Part shown: positions 1 to 8,117 of the stretch, one piece after another
How the letters are laid out: every line of letters starts with the position of its first letter
Position numbering within the stretch: the stretch's first letter is position 1
Assembly: GCA_903918755.1 (NCBI GenBank)
Contig: CAIXFN010000035.1
Span: forward strand, 1 to 64,000
Length of the DNA stretch: 64,000 bases
DNA from: an uncultured Pedosphaera sp.
GTDB taxonomy: Bacteria; Verrucomicrobiota; Verrucomicrobiia; Limisphaerales; Pedosphaeraceae
Direction of reading: 5' to 3'
Translations under genes and position numbers: made by a program
Notes under the pieces: generated by a model
Database searches by the model: none
What the model saw: only the letters and a program-made list of their open reading frames with translations
Told to the model about the DNA's origin: nothing

Positions 1-51
1 CACTCCAGCCTCGACACCGGAGCCACGGCCAAGGTAAAGATCAGCGAGTAA
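1..51 (+). CDS. C-terminal end of an unidentified gene
   Basis: The first 16 codons are open in frame 1 and stop with TAA at 49-51, giving a short hydrophilic tail ending in AKVKISE. The gene begins outside the window, so neither its family nor its length can be judged. It would converge on the SUKH gene that follows on the other strand. So short an open stretch could be chance. Confidence 0.35.
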   Translation, partial: HSSLDTGATAKVKISE

Positions 52-246
52 CAAGAACAAACGAAAAACCAAGACCCGGCGGAGCCTGGAACTATAACTT
101 AAAATTGTTAGATTTTGGTCTAAAGAATGGGGTCCACTTCATACAATGCCTGCGCCAATCACAAATTTTTGCTTCTTCGAAATCATTTGACCCTCGTCAA
201 GTCCAACCGGCAGGCGCAATAATTGATCATGGCCATTGTTTTCAGG

Positions 247-687
247 TCACAGCCGGGCCAGATTCAAGCAAACTTCCCGCAAATACGCCTCAAAATTTTC
301 GGCGATTGCCTGCACCGCGCGCGCATCATGGTCGGATATCCAGATTTTGCCCTCCGCATCGAGGCCAATGGGATTGCCAGCATGGTCAGCGGAAATGATG
401 GCCCATTGCTCGACTCCCGGCCAGCGCTGTAACCGGAAGGAGATGGTGACCTCGACGAACGACCCTTCATTGCGCCCCATGGCAGGCGCCTTCCGCAATC
501 CGAACACTCGATAAGGCCCGACAATGGCCCCACCATATCGCCCAATGAACTCCTTGTAGTCCTCTGCGAGCGCCACGCCCACTGAACGCTCGGCAGCCGC
601 GATTTCGGCGGATGCGACAACCTCTGATTGCAGGATTGGGAATCTGGCAAAGAGTTCGTCCAAAGCCTGCCACGTTTCATTTCGCAT
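247..687 (-). CDS. SMI1/KNR4 (SUKH) family protein
   Basis: A 146-residue cytoplasmic protein without a signal peptide. It has the SUKH pattern: an N-terminal helix, the segment LAEDYKEFIGRYGG (about residues 40-53), a central beta region, and a C-terminal block GNPIGLDAEGKIWISDHDA followed by a helix of the type IAENFEAYL. In bacteria SUKH proteins often act as immunity proteins that bind and neutralise polymorphic toxins; others are stand-alone proteins of unknown role. No toxin gene is visible next to it here, so a specific immunity role cannot be assigned. The ATG at 685-687 is the natural start and gives a normal length for one domain. The family is fairly sure, the function is not. Confidence 0.75.
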   Translation of the reverse strand: MRNETWQALDELFARFPILQSEVVASAEIAAAERSVGVALAEDYKEFIGRYGGAIVGPYRVFGLRKAPAMGRNEGSFVEVTISFRLQRWPGVEQWAIISADHAGNPIGLDAEGKIWISDHDARAVQAIAENFEAYLREVCLNLARL

Positions 688-767
688 AATCCAGGTTCCC
701 CACAGTTAACCTAACCTTCCTACCCCAAATTGGGCTTTTTCAAAAGCCAGAGTCTGGGCGCAGTCGG

Positions 768-2249
768 TCAACTCAGAACGCTAGTCAGAACATCCCCATG
801 CACATCCGTAAGGCGACGCTCGATGCCGTTGTGGTAGAAGGTGAGTCGTTGGTGGTTCAGTCCGAGGAGGTGGAGGATGGTGGCGTGGAAATCGTAAACG
901 GTGGCGATGTTTTCCACGGCGGTGTAGCCGAACTCGTCGGTGGCGCCGTAGCTGAACGGGGCTTTGACTCCCGCGCCGGCCATCCAGACGGTGAAGCCTT
1001 TCGGATTGTGGTCGCGGCCGCTCGCGCCTTTTTGGAAGGTGGGCATGCGACCGAATTCGGTGGTCCACACGACCAGGGTGTCGTCCAGGAGACCACGAGA
1101 TTTCAGGTCGCGGAGGAGAGCCGCGGCGGGTTGGTCCAGGATGTGGCCGTGGATGTCGTACTGCTTTTGCAGGGTTTTGTGGCCGTCCCAATTCCCCACG
1201 CCTTCGCCCATGGCGTAGGCACCGTTGAAGAGTTGCACGAATCGGACGCCGCGTTCCAGGAGGCGGCGGGCGAGGAGACAATTTTTGGCGAAGCCGGACT
1301 TGGTTTTGTCGGGGTCGTCCACCCCGTAAAGCGCGCGGGTGGCGGGAGATTCACCAGTAAGGTCGCCCGCTTCCGCCGCGGCCAGTTGCATGCGGGCGGC
1401 CAGTTCGTAACTGGCTACCCGGGCCATGAGCTCATCATCGCCCGGATGTTGGCGCAGGTGTTCGTCGTTCAGGAACTTCAGAAAATCCCGGGTGGCCCGA
1501 TCGGCGTTCGTGCCGATGCTGGGGGGTGGGGAAAGGTTCGGAATGCGCTTTTCGGCATTGAACGGCGTGCCCTGAAACACGGCGGGCAGGAAGCCGGACG
1601 ACCAGTTATTGGGACCGGTTTGCGGGCCGCCCCGGGGATCGGGGATGGCGACAAAGGCCGGGAGATTCTGGCTTTCACTGCCGAGAGCATAGGTAGCCCA
1701 GGCACCCATGCTGGGAAAGCCTTCGAGCGTGTATCCGGTACTCATCTGGTTTTCCCCGGGACCGTGCGTATTACTCTTGGCGGTCATGGAATGGATGAAG
1801 CACAGATCATCCGCCAGGCTGCCGAGTTGCGGGAGGAGGTCCGAGGTCATCTTACCGATTTGACCGCGCGGCCGAAAGGCGTAGGGACTTTTGGTGAGGT
1901 TGCCCTGTTCGCCCTGAAACGTAATCAACTTATCACTGCCCGGCATGGGCTCGCCGTGGCGTTTGATGAGTTCGGGTTTGTAATCCCAGGTGTCCAACTG
2001 GCTGCAGGCACCCGAGCAGAAGATCATCACGACCCTTTTCGCCCGCGGCCGGAAGTGCGGTGCGCGCGGGGCCAGCGGGGATTCGGGACGGATCCGGGGA
2101 CGAATCGGGGAGCGATCCTCCGTGGCCAGCAGACCTTGTTCGGAGAGCAACGTGGCCAGCGCGATCCCGCCCAGGCCCATGCCGGCGTGCCGCAGGAAAG
2201 CGCGGCGGTCGAGGAGTTGCCGTCCGGAGGGGGAAAGGGTCGGGTTCAT
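768..2249 (-). CDS. DUF1501 family exported protein (Tat signal)
   Basis: A 493-residue member of the DUF1501 family, which has an alkaline phosphatase/sulfatase-like fold and is abundant in Planctomycetes and Verrucomicrobia. I chose the ATG at 2247-2249, one base after the stop of the upstream PSD1 gene, because it gives a proper N-terminus; a longer reading runs back into PSD1. Residues 14-30 form a twin-arginine signal ([15 protein letters not shown] then a hydrophobic stretch), so export in folded form is likely. Conserved segments include [16 protein letters not shown] near residue 80 and TTEFGRMP with a following DHNPKGF near the C-terminus, where family members place metal-binding-like residues. 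It is translationally coupled to the DUF1549/DUF1553 gene, a pairing repeated widely in these phyla. The biochemical role is not established. Confidence 0.9.
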   Translation of the reverse strand: MNPTLSPSGRQLLDRRAFLRHAGMGLGGIALATLLSEQGLLATEDRSPIRPRIRPESPLAPRAPHFRPRAKRVVMIFCSGACSQLDTWDYKPELIKRHGEPMPGSDKLITFQGEQGNLTKSPYAFRPRGQIGKMTSDLLPQLGSLADDLCFIHSMTAKSNTHGPGENQMSTGYTLEGFPSMGAWATYALGSESQNLPAFVAIPDPRGGPQTGPNNWSSGFLPAVFQGTPFNAEKRIPNLSPPPSIGTNADRATRDFLKFLNDEHLRQHPGDDELMARVASYELAARMQLAAAEAGDLTGESPATRALYGVDDPDKTKSGFAKNCLLARRLLERGVRFVQLFNGAYAMGEGVGNWDGHKTLQKQYDIHGHILDQPAAALLRDLKSRGLLDDTLVVWTTEFGRMPTFQKGASGRDHNPKGFTVWMAGAGVKAPFSYGATDEFGYTAVENIATVYDFHATILHLLGLNHQRLTFYHNGIERRLTDVHGDVLTSVLS

Positions 2250-2250
2250 G

Positions 2251-4800
2251 CTAATAAACAAAGACAAATTCGTTCGCGTTGAACAGGGCGCGACAGAAGG
2301 CGGGGAGCCCGTTTTGCTGGACGAATTGCCCGGCAGTGGCCGATTCCCGGCCGGTCGGTGGCCGACCAAAAGCGAGGATGAAGGCGCGGGCCACTTGATT
2401 CGGCGGTTCCGCTCCTGCCTCGCGGGTCAGGCGTTCCGCGAGGAATCCAGCTTGCTGGAGCAGGAACTGGCTGTTGAGCAGGTTCAGGGCTTGGAGGGCG
2501 GTGATGGAACTGGTGCGCTTGGGGGCGATTTGCGCGCCGTCCGGACAATCGAACGCACCAAAGACGCCGTCCTGCTGCATGCGGGGTTTGAATTGGTAGA
2601 TCATGCGACGCCATTCAGCCGGACCGAATTCCTCCTTGGCGGAATAGACGCGGACGTAGTTGTCGTTGGCCTGGAAGACGTCAAAACCAGGTCCGCCCAT
2701 ACGGAGGTCCAGTTTGCCGGTGGTGGCCAGGATGGCATCGCGGATTTCCTCTGCTTCTAGCCGTTGCGGGGCGAAGTGCCAAAGCCAGCGGTTCCCGGCA
2801 TCGCGGTCCTGTGCCGGAGGGTTGGAGGTGACGGCCTGACGGTAAACGGCGGAGAGGACGATGAGACGTTGGAGCGGCTTGAGGTGCCAACCGTTGGCCA
2901 TCAGTTCAGTGGCGAGCCAGTCCAGCAACTCGGGATGGGTGGGCCGAAAGCCCATGACGCCGAAATCGCTGGGGGTGTTGACGATGCCTTGACCGAAATG
3001 ATAGTGCCAAAGCCGGTTGACGATCACGCGCGCGGCGAGCGGGTTTTCCGGGGCACAAATCCAACGAGCGAGGCCGGCGCGGCGGGTGGCTTCCGGGGCG
3101 TCAGCGGGCAATTGAAACGCCGGGTTAACCCGGGCCAGACCGGCGGGGGTGACGGCTTCGCGGGGTTGCAGGGGGTCCCCGCGAAACAAGAGATGGGAAG
3201 TCGGGGGTGTGGTGAATTTACCGGCGTAAACGGTTTTCTGAATGGCCAATTGCTTTTGGCGGGCGTTCAACTCGGCGCGACGGGCCAACAAGGTTTCCAA
3301 CTCCCGCGCGGATTCCGGGGGCAGACCGGCAGATGTGTAACCGGAGGCTGGCGGGGCATCCGTCTGAAAAGGAACTCGATCCCGGGAACTGGCGACGGTG
3401 ATCCAATGATTGGTGTCGGTGGCGACTTCAATGGAGTACTTCGTGGGGACCCGGTCGGCGAGGCGGGCCAGGCGGTCACGCCCCCAGACAACGCGGTCGA
3501 TGGTGTTGGTCTCCGCGAGTTCCAATTGGACCCAGCCCTTGCCGGCTTCGTTGGAAATCCAGCTCCAGTCATTCCCATAGCGGCCGTCGTTGAGATGTTC
3601 GGGTTGGTGGATGGCGTACCCTGGAAGGGTGCTGGAAACGGAGATCTTGGCGCCAGCACTGGCCAACGCCACGTTGGTGGGGTTGGGGCCAGCGGTAATC
3701 ACTTCCAATTCATCAAGGCAGGGTTCACCGGAAGAACTCCCGGTGATCGTGAAGCGTACAAAACGCGCTGCCACCGGCGCAAAGTGGTCGGAGTTTTGCC
3801 GCGCGTTTACGGCTGGACGCAACGGGGCATCGTTTGTCCCGGAGCCCACGGGCCAGCGAGCGAGAGGTTCAAAGCGCACCAGGCCAGTATCCACCGCGGC
3901 CAAATCCTGCCGCACCTGGGCCAGCTCGGCCGTGCGTTTTGGGGCGTCGGGCGGACGCCAATCCCGCTCGCCATGTTCCACCCCGGCAAAGATGGCGGAA
4001 AGCGAGTAGTAATCGGTCTGGCTGATGGGGTCGAATTTGTGATTGTGGCACCGGGCGCAGCCAACCGTCAGGCCCAGAAAGGCGCTTCCGGCGGTCGCCA
4101 CCATGTCGTGCAATTCATCCGCGCGTTGTTGTTGGGTGAGTTGCACGTCCGGACTTTTGACCTGATCCCAGGGACCCCCGACCAGAAATCCGGTGGCCTC
4201 GTCCACGCCGACCGTATCCCCGGCCAATTGTTCCAGCACGAAACGGTCATAGGGTTTGTCTTCGTTGAAAGCGCGGATGACGTAATCGCGATAAGGCCAG
4301 GCGGTTGCGCGGGGTTGATTCATCTCGAAACCGTGGCTTTCGGCAAAGCGCACCACATCGAGCCAGTGGCGGGCCCAGCGTTCGCCATAGTGTGGGGAAG
4401 CCAGGAGCCGGTCCACGACCCTTTCGTAGGCGTCGGGGGTGTTATCGTACACGAACGCGGTGATTGCCTCCGGCGTCGGTGGCAGGCCGGTGAGATCGAA
4501 TGTCACGCGGCGGATCAGCGTGGCGCGATCGGCCTCGGGCGTGGGGGGCAGACTTTCCGATTCCAGGCGCGCTAGAATGAAACGGTCAATGGGGGTGCGG
4601 CTCCAATCGGCCAGATGGACGGATGGCAGGGCGGGCCGGAGGGGTGGTTGGAGCGACCAAAAAGCATTCGTTCCCGGCATCGCGGGTGCTGGGGAGGGAT
4701 CGGCGGCCCGGATGGCGCCCGGGGTCAAAGGGAGAATGAGGAGGCAAAAAATGCCGCGAAAATAGAGTTTGCGGCTGGTCAGCGATCCCTTGAGTCGCAT
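2251..4800 (-). CDS. DUF1549/DUF1553 (PSCyt2-PSD1) exported protein with a discoidin-like insert
   Basis: About 849 residues. After the signal peptide ([23 protein letters not shown]) comes a DUF1549 domain (roughly 60-270, with [13 protein letters not shown] and the [11 protein letters not shown] haem-type motif), an inserted beta domain (roughly 320-470) resembling an F5/8 type C or discoidin carbohydrate-binding module, and a C-terminal DUF1553 domain (roughly 550-840, ending NANEFVFVY). Unlike the homologue at 22881-26312, it has no N-terminal PSCyt1 cytochrome domain. I start it at the ATG at 4798-4800 because this begins the signal peptide; an in-frame GTG at 4857 adds 19 residues. It ends one base before the DUF1501 start, so the two form an operon. 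Such pairs are thought to act in the cell envelope on glycans, but no reaction is established. Confidence 0.9.
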   Translation of the reverse strand: MRLKGSLTSRKLYFRGIFCLLILPLTPGAIRAADPSPAPAMPGTNAFWSLQPPLRPALPSVHLADWSRTPIDRFILARLESESLPPTPEADRATLIRRVTFDLTGLPPTPEAITAFVYDNTPDAYERVVDRLLASPHYGERWARHWLDVVRFAESHGFEMNQPRATAWPYRDYVIRAFNEDKPYDRFVLEQLAGDTVGVDEATGFLVGGPWDQVKSPDVQLTQQQRADELHDMVATAGSAFLGLTVGCARCHNHKFDPISQTDYYSLSAIFAGVEHGERDWRPPDAPKRTAELAQVRQDLAAVDTGLVRFEPLARWPVGSGTNDAPLRPAVNARQNSDHFAPVAARFVRFTITGSSSGEPCLDELEVITAGPNPTNVALASAGAKISVSSTLPGYAIHQPEHLNDGRYGNDWSWISNEAGKGWVQLELAETNTIDRVVWGRDRLARLADRVPTKYSIEVATDTNHWITVASSRDRVPFQTDAPPASGYTSAGLPPESARELETLLARRAELNARQKQLAIQKTVYAGKFTTPPTSHLLFRGDPLQPREAVTPAGLARVNPAFQLPADAPEATRRAGLARWICAPENPLAARVIVNRLWHYHFGQGIVNTPSDFGVMGFRPTHPELLDWLATELMANGWHLKPLQRLIVLSAVYRQAVTSNPPAQDRDAGNRWLWHFAPQRLEAEEIRDAILATTGKLDLRMGGPGFDVFQANDNYVRVYSAKEEFGPAEWRRMIYQFKPRMQQDGVFGAFDCPDGAQIAPKRTSSITALQALNLLNSQFLLQQAGFLAERLTREAGAEPPNQVARAFILAFGRPPTGRESATAGQFVQQNGLPAFCRALFNANEFVFVY

Positions 4801-4960
4801 TAGAGCGAGGTTGCCGGAGGAGGCAACGTCGATTCGTTTGGAAAAGCGACGATTCACACCACTATGAAAGCAGGAACGCGAAGGAAATGAAAGACGGAAT
4901 CGGGTCGGGGGGCGATCTTTTCCCGGGGCGTTGGGGAAAGGGATGCGTCATGGAGCACGC

Positions 4961-4990
4961 ACGCGGGGACCGTCTAAAGACGGGACTCCC
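4961..4990. repeat. REP-like palindrome (CCGTCTAAAGACGG)
   Basis: A GC-rich element in the gap between the PSD1 gene and the GH16 gene. Its core is the palindrome CCGTCTAAAGACGG at 4970-4983 (6-bp stem, 2-base centre) followed by GACTCCC. From memory, sequences of this type recur between genes in Limisphaerales genomes; in this window I see one clear copy. It could also act as a weak 3' hairpin for the GH16 gene, which ends at 5013 on the minus strand, but no T-run follows it. Confidence 0.45.
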
Positions 4991-5012
4991 AACCTGAGAA
5001 GCGGTTCGCGGT

Positions 5013-6731
5013 TTAGTGCTTTTCTGCGTAAACCCTCACGTAATCCACGTACATGTCCACCTGGCCGTGGTAACGGGAGAGATCGACGGGCCAACCGCCA
5101 CCGGTGGCGAGGTTGATCATGAAATAAAACGGGCGCGAGCGGGAGACGGGCTGGGTGTGATGGCGGGCGATTTCGCGATTGTCGCAATAGTAGATCGTGT
5201 CGGTCTCGGTCACGAGGCAGCCATAGGTGTGAAAGGTCTCGAACCAGGCGGAGAGGATACCGGCCTTTCTCATGCTGACGGGGCTGCGCACCTCGGATTG
5301 GGCGCGGGTTTCCAAGGCCTTGCCCGGCTCGCCCTGGTTCCAGGCATGCGGGGTGATGCAAAACGTATCGAAGGCATTTGGCGCGCGCGGGCCTTCGCCG
5401 CCGTAAGCCTCGATAATGTCCAATTCATCACCCGGATCATTGTGGCCCCGCGCAGGGTCCCAGTCCGAGAGCAACCAAAACGCCGGCCAGGAACCGATGG
5501 CGTTGGGAGCCAGGAAGCGGCACTCAAAATAGCAGGGCACGGATGCTTTGACGCCGGTGCCGTCGGGATGCAGGGAACTGAGCAGTCCGGCACTCCGGGT
5601 CTTTTCACTGGCGCGGATGCGGAGGTAGGTGTCCATCTGGGCAAATGGATTGGCGGCCGAATGAAAGCCGGAAAAGGGCAGGGAACTGAAATCCCCGCCG
5701 CCGGGCTTATGATCGTAATAGGTGGCGTGGGAATCGCTGCTGGAGATAGTTGGGAGGGTGGTGAAATCATCGGCAAACACGAGGGCCAAACCGCGCGCTG
5801 GTGGGGGCGCTTCCGGCGGCATTCCTTCGTTCCAGGAAGTGCCGCCGCGATTGTAGAGTTGGAGGTAACAATTGTCTCGGTGCGCGCCATTTTCGCCGTG
5901 CAATCGGACCGTGATCGGTCCATGGGGATACGCGTTGCCGGGGAACACAAAGTTGCCCCGTCCTGCCGCATCAAGGCGGATGGCAGCTACCGTGGAATCA
6001 TTACCTGCTCCGGGCCCGGCTTGCCAGCATTTGGCGGTGACGGTGGGGAAGCCGGGGGCGGAGACGTCAATGCGCGTGTCGCCCTGAATGGCGGAACCAT
6101 ACTCGGGCGAAATGACCGCAATGGGTATCATCAAGTCGGCGGGTCCGGTTGTCACGCTGAGGGTGTCAAAGAAAAGGTCGCTTTCGTGCGCGAGTGCCTG
6201 GCCGTCTTTGGTGGGTTGCCCGACGGTGAGGGTGATCCCTTTGATGGGGTAATCCAGTTTGCCGTTTTTGTCCCCGCCCCAGATTTCGTGTCCAGTCGTA
6301 AGGTCGAAGACGATTTCCTTCCAGCCGTGGAAATCAATGATCCCGCCCTGACCGGAGTTCTTGCCGTACTGATGGGTTTCTCCACCGGCATCCGTTACCT
6401 GGACGCCGTAGGCGCAGTAGGAGTCATCGCCGAAGAGCCAGAAATGGAGTTCACGCACCGGGTCGGCGAGTTGGACCGGGATTGGAATTCCCAAGTATTG
6501 AAACCCGCCGGTGGCGACAAAATGGTAATGCAGCTTCAGGCAGGAGGCACCGGCTTGCGGGTGTTCGGCGGAAATCTGCACCGCGGCATTTTGATTCGGG
6601 ATATTCACCACCCAGACTTTGGGCGCGGCAGCCGGTGACTCGAAATCCTGCACGATGAGGGGAGGCGCCGCGGAGGCAGGAGTCAATAGCGCCAGGTGGA
6701 GCATCAAGAGGAAGGCGAGCCAACGTTTCAT
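5013..6731 (-). CDS. Secreted glycoside hydrolase family 16 (beta-glucanase-like)
   Basis: A 572-residue exported enzyme. The start is set at the ATG at 6729-6731, where MKRWLAFLLMLHLALLTPAS forms a clean signal peptide ending near ASA-APP; a longer reading adds 18 residues with no function. Residues about 25-195 look like a beta-sandwich carbohydrate-binding region, about 200-280 like an Ig-type linker domain, and about 300-572 are the GH16 catalytic domain. The GH16 signature ExDxxE is present as GDELDIIEAYGG near residue 437, giving the nucleophile and acid/base glutamates, with FWLLSDWDP just before it and VDYVRVYAE at the end. GH16 enzymes cut beta-1,3, beta-1,3-1,4, agarose, carrageenan or related bonds; the substrate cannot be told from sequence alone. 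It fits a polysaccharide-degrading lifestyle. Confidence 0.85.
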   Translation of the reverse strand: MKRWLAFLLMLHLALLTPASAAPPLIVQDFESPAAAPKVWVVNIPNQNAAVQISAEHPQAGASCLKLHYHFVATGGFQYLGIPIPVQLADPVRELHFWLFGDDSYCAYGVQVTDAGGETHQYGKNSGQGGIIDFHGWKEIVFDLTTGHEIWGGDKNGKLDYPIKGITLTVGQPTKDGQALAHESDLFFDTLSVTTGPADLMIPIAVISPEYGSAIQGDTRIDVSAPGFPTVTAKCWQAGPGAGNDSTVAAIRLDAAGRGNFVFPGNAYPHGPITVRLHGENGAHRDNCYLQLYNRGGTSWNEGMPPEAPPPARGLALVFADDFTTLPTISSSDSHATYYDHKPGGGDFSSLPFSGFHSAANPFAQMDTYLRIRASEKTRSAGLLSSLHPDGTGVKASVPCYFECRFLAPNAIGSWPAFWLLSDWDPARGHNDPGDELDIIEAYGGEGPRAPNAFDTFCITPHAWNQGEPGKALETRAQSEVRSPVSMRKAGILSAWFETFHTYGCLVTETDTIYYCDNREIARHHTQPVSRSRPFYFMINLATGGGWPVDLSRYHGQVDMYVDYVRVYAEKH

Positions 6732-6806
6732 GGAAGGCTCAAGCATCCGGATTGGAGCGGCAATTGTCGATGGAATTTCCCCCAAACCGGGAGGACAAGG
6801 GAGGCA

Positions 6807-7925
6807 TCAGGAGGCAGGAGAAAGCAAGTGGCCGGGGCGGGCGAAGGTATCCGGCGACACTCCCAAGGCGCGCTTCAGTAGGACGTCTCGGTCCCAAGGG
6901 TTTTTGGCATGCGAAACCTGGAGTTTCTGGCGCAAGGATAGACGCAGGTAATACCAAGGCGAAACCAGAGGGGTGTTGACCAGCGGGTAGTCCGAACCGT
7001 ACAGCAAGCGTCCGGCGAACTCCGGGCGGGTAACCGCCTCGCGCAGGGCTCCCGGCTTATTGACGAGCGTAAGGGCGGAGATGTCCGAGTACAGGCGCGG
7101 GTACTCACCCATCAGGCGGGCCAGACGATCGGGACCGCGCTCGCCCTGGTATTCGGCGGACGAGGCGAGGTGCGCGGCCACCACCGTAACGCCGAGACTC
7201 AGGGGGAGTCGCAAACGGTCCGGATCCCCAAAATCCGCCGCGGCGCGGGAAAATGACTTCTCGCGACCGGTCTGGGAGAGCAGGGGCAATCCGAGTTGGA
7301 CCAGTTTGCTGTAAAACGGGACGAGGCGAGGATCCGCAGGATCAATCTCCATGATGGGGGGGATCCACTTTACCAGCACCGCACCATGTGCCTTGGCCCA
7401 TTCCAAACGGGCGAGGGCATCTGGCCGGTAAGGATTCACCGAGGCCCCGAACAAGAGATTCGTATGCTGCCTGACCACGGCGGCCACAAATTCATTGGGG
7501 ACGTATACCTCGGTGTGATTGGTATCGAGATTGCCAGTCGCATCCACGACCCCATCCAGCGCGAGCAGAACCGCCTGCTGGACATATCGGCTGCCGGCCA
7601 GGCGCTCCGAAATACGGTTGGCGATCAAGGTGTCGCCGTGCGCCCGAAGTTCCCGCAGGGAAACGCCAAAGCTCCGCAGGTAAAAACTAAAACGCCAGTT
7701 GTGGAGAAGTCCGGGAGCGACAAAACAGCCACTGCTCCCGGCACCGATGCCGGCAATGTGACAGTGCATGTCCACGATGCCACTGGGGAGGTGATCACCG
7801 GGAGCATCCGGTTGGGCGTCCAGCCGAAGCGTCAGAAACACGGCGAGCAAAGCGCCGAGAATACCCAGCGAGCGACGACGCTTGACGGCGAGTCGCTGGG
7901 CGTTGGAACATTTCGTCCAGTTCAT
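6807..7925 (-). CDS. Exported amidohydrolase-family metal-dependent hydrolase
   Basis: A 372-residue protein with the amidohydrolase (TIM-barrel) pattern. The metal-binding HxH is visible as VDMHCHIAG (H54, H56), and a late LLYGSDYPLV near residue 310 supplies the conserved aspartate. I take the ATG at 7923-7925, giving MNWTKCSNAQRLAVKRRRSL followed by a hydrophobic segment ILGALLAVFLTL, that is, a signal peptide or membrane anchor; the longer reading starts 45 codons earlier in sequence of no coding character. Closest in type to the Amidohydro_2 group, which includes decarboxylases and lactonases. The substrate is unknown. It is separated by 75 bases from the GH16 gene downstream on the same strand. 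Confidence 0.75.
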   Translation of the reverse strand: MNWTKCSNAQRLAVKRRRSLGILGALLAVFLTLRLDAQPDAPGDHLPSGIVDMHCHIAGIGAGSSGCFVAPGLLHNWRFSFYLRSFGVSLRELRAHGDTLIANRISERLAGSRYVQQAVLLALDGVVDATGNLDTNHTEVYVPNEFVAAVVRQHTNLLFGASVNPYRPDALARLEWAKAHGAVLVKWIPPIMEIDPADPRLVPFYSKLVQLGLPLLSQTGREKSFSRAAADFGDPDRLRLPLSLGVTVVAAHLASSAEYQGERGPDRLARLMGEYPRLYSDISALTLVNKPGALREAVTRPEFAGRLLYGSDYPLVNTPLVSPWYYLRLSLRQKLQVSHAKNPWDRDVLLKRALGVSPDTFARPGHLLSPAS

Positions 7926-8117
7926 GATTCCGGACCGGAATGGGGAGCTAGCATGGGGAAAACGTTCTCCAGATGTGGAAAAAGTCAAATCCGAATCCAA
8001 GTCTCTCCGGAGATTGCAAAACGGGCTTGCCGCGGTGATCCGTGTAAACGTAGATTTCACGGACTCTCAGCAAGCCGTGGGCGACGCAATCGTGTGACCG
8101 CATGGAAAGGCAGGACT

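Noticed and set aside
798-2282. Long plus-strand open frame opposite the DUF1501 gene (also 2764-4575, 5016-6638, 18203-19516, 24489-26042 and similar)
   Set aside because: These are mirror frames of strong minus-strand genes in GC-rich DNA. Their products have no family signature, and the opposite strand has clear domains and signals.
4930-5012. Terminator for the GH16 gene
   Set aside because: There are weak GC-rich arms and a REP-like palindrome, but no T-run on the minus strand.
7296-8117. Upstream extension of the VCBS protein
   Set aside because: The frame is open but overlaps the amidohydrolase on the other strand, and the signal peptide begins only at 8118.
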